From Bacteriovorax stolpii (lineage in GTDB: Bacteria; Bdellovibrionota; Bacteriovoracia; Bacteriovoracales; Bacteriovoracaceae), in the NCBI GenBank assembly GCA_945905815.1, contig CAMDQH010000029.1:1-32450 (forward strand): DNA of 32,450 nt, in the 5' to 3' direction. Below the pieces are notes generated by a model. That model had not been told where the DNA came from. It searched no databases and saw nothing but the letters and a program-made list of their open reading frames with translations. Below are positions 32,163 to 32,450 of the stretch, piece by piece; within the stretch, counting starts at the first letter, position 1, and every line of letters begins with the position of its first letter. The position numbers were made by a program, and so were the translations under genes.

Positions 32163-32450
32163 CTATTTCCGATCTGTAATCTTGAAGACTTGGGCCTCAT
32201 GATCCTGAGACAATTTATAACCCAGCTTGTCAGTCCCGCCTTGAACCTCAACCCCTGCTTTCCTAAGATAGCAGTTTGTAGTTGTTAGCTGATGGTGACC
32301 AACAATCGACATTACCCTAACCAGAGATTCCCCCCTAGCTAGAAGATTAGTTATAAAAGTCGCTCTCAGATCGTGAAACTTTACTTGGGTAATTCCTAAA
32401 GATGCACAAAACTCTCTTGTAATCCTTGCTTGCTCACCATTCTCCCATTC
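32163..32450 (-). CDS. Tyrosine recombinase/integrase (partial, 5' end outside window)
   Basis: The last 95 codons and TAG stop (32165-32163) of a phage-type integrase are visible, reading in from the right edge. They hold the C-terminal catalytic set of the family: His26-Asp-Leu-Arg29, then Gly51-His52-His53, then the nucleophile Tyr61 in TNCYLRK (numbered from the edge). About 34 residues follow the Tyr, a somewhat long tail. The N-terminal arm-binding and core-binding domains lie beyond the window. The gene ends 85 nt from the tRNA-like fragment, the arrangement expected of an element integrase next to its att site. Local GC appears a little higher than in neighbouring genes, consistent with foreign origin. 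Confidence 0.85.
   Translation of the reverse strand, partial: EWENGEQARITREFCASLGITQVKFHDLRATFITNLLARGESLVRVMSIVGHHQLTTTNCYLRKAGVEVQGGTDKLGYKLSQDHEAQVFKITDRK

Overview
The window is a gene-dense, AT-rich chromosomal stretch (roughly 40 % GC by eye). It most likely comes from a Bdellovibrionota predator of the Bacteriovorax/Peredibacter type. That placement is an inference from gene content: a Suv3-like RNA helicase, an NTT-like nucleotide-transporter relative, a secreted non-specific nuclease, an exported M28 aminopeptidase, and several large exported proteins of unknown function. Frequent GTG/TTG starts, 4-nt ATGA overlaps and an apparent excess of the tetramer GGCC are common throughout.

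Layout. 1-579 (minus): 3' part of a one-membrane-segment protein with a Thr-Asp repeat tail, running off the left edge. 705-1322 (plus): class II aldolase/adducin protein, overlapping tail-to-tail with the next unit. 7189-1287 (minus): tightly packed run of M28 aminopeptidase, Suv3-like helicase, DUF455 ferritin-like diiron protein and an ATP-grasp protein. 7266-8812 (plus): nitronate monooxygenase-like protein plus DUF4442 hotdog protein. 10903-8796 (minus): feoA-feoB ferrous iron uptake. 11068-11823 (plus): exported DRGH nuclease. 15627-11850 (minus): DtxR/MntR-like metalloregulator, NTT-like transporter and M3 oligopeptidase, apparently one operon. 17498-15679 (minus): ahcY, a strong terminator, then rpiB. 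17635-18873 (plus): THUMP/RlmL-type rRNA methyltransferase. 19705-18881 (minus): a protein with a PD-(D/E)XK nuclease signature. 21481-19754 (minus): acyl-CoA dehydrogenase. 22318-21638 (minus): lipoprotein with its own terminator. 22494-23072 (plus): glutathione S-transferase. 26898-23069 (minus): small Cys protein, DUF6624 protein, exported TULIP/BPI-like candidate, tyrS. 26997-28246 (plus): class II glutamine amidotransferase plus DCC thiol-disulfide protein. 31860-28248 (minus): aldehyde dehydrogenase, exported beta-rich protein, trpS.

The right end (from about 32062) looks like the edge of an integrated element. There is a 17-nt match to a tRNA 3' end (CCA included) with no tRNA body, then the C-terminal part of a tyrosine recombinase read toward that boundary.

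Housekeeping genes (tyrS, trpS, ahcY, rpiB, feoAB, rRNA methyltransferase) alternate with lineage-specific modules. The least explained units are the DUF455 + ATP-grasp pair behind the Suv3-like helicase, the DtxR-NTT-M3 operon, the PD-(D/E)XK protein, the TULIP-like exported protein and the element boundary. No rRNA, complete tRNA, CRISPR array or insertion sequence was seen.
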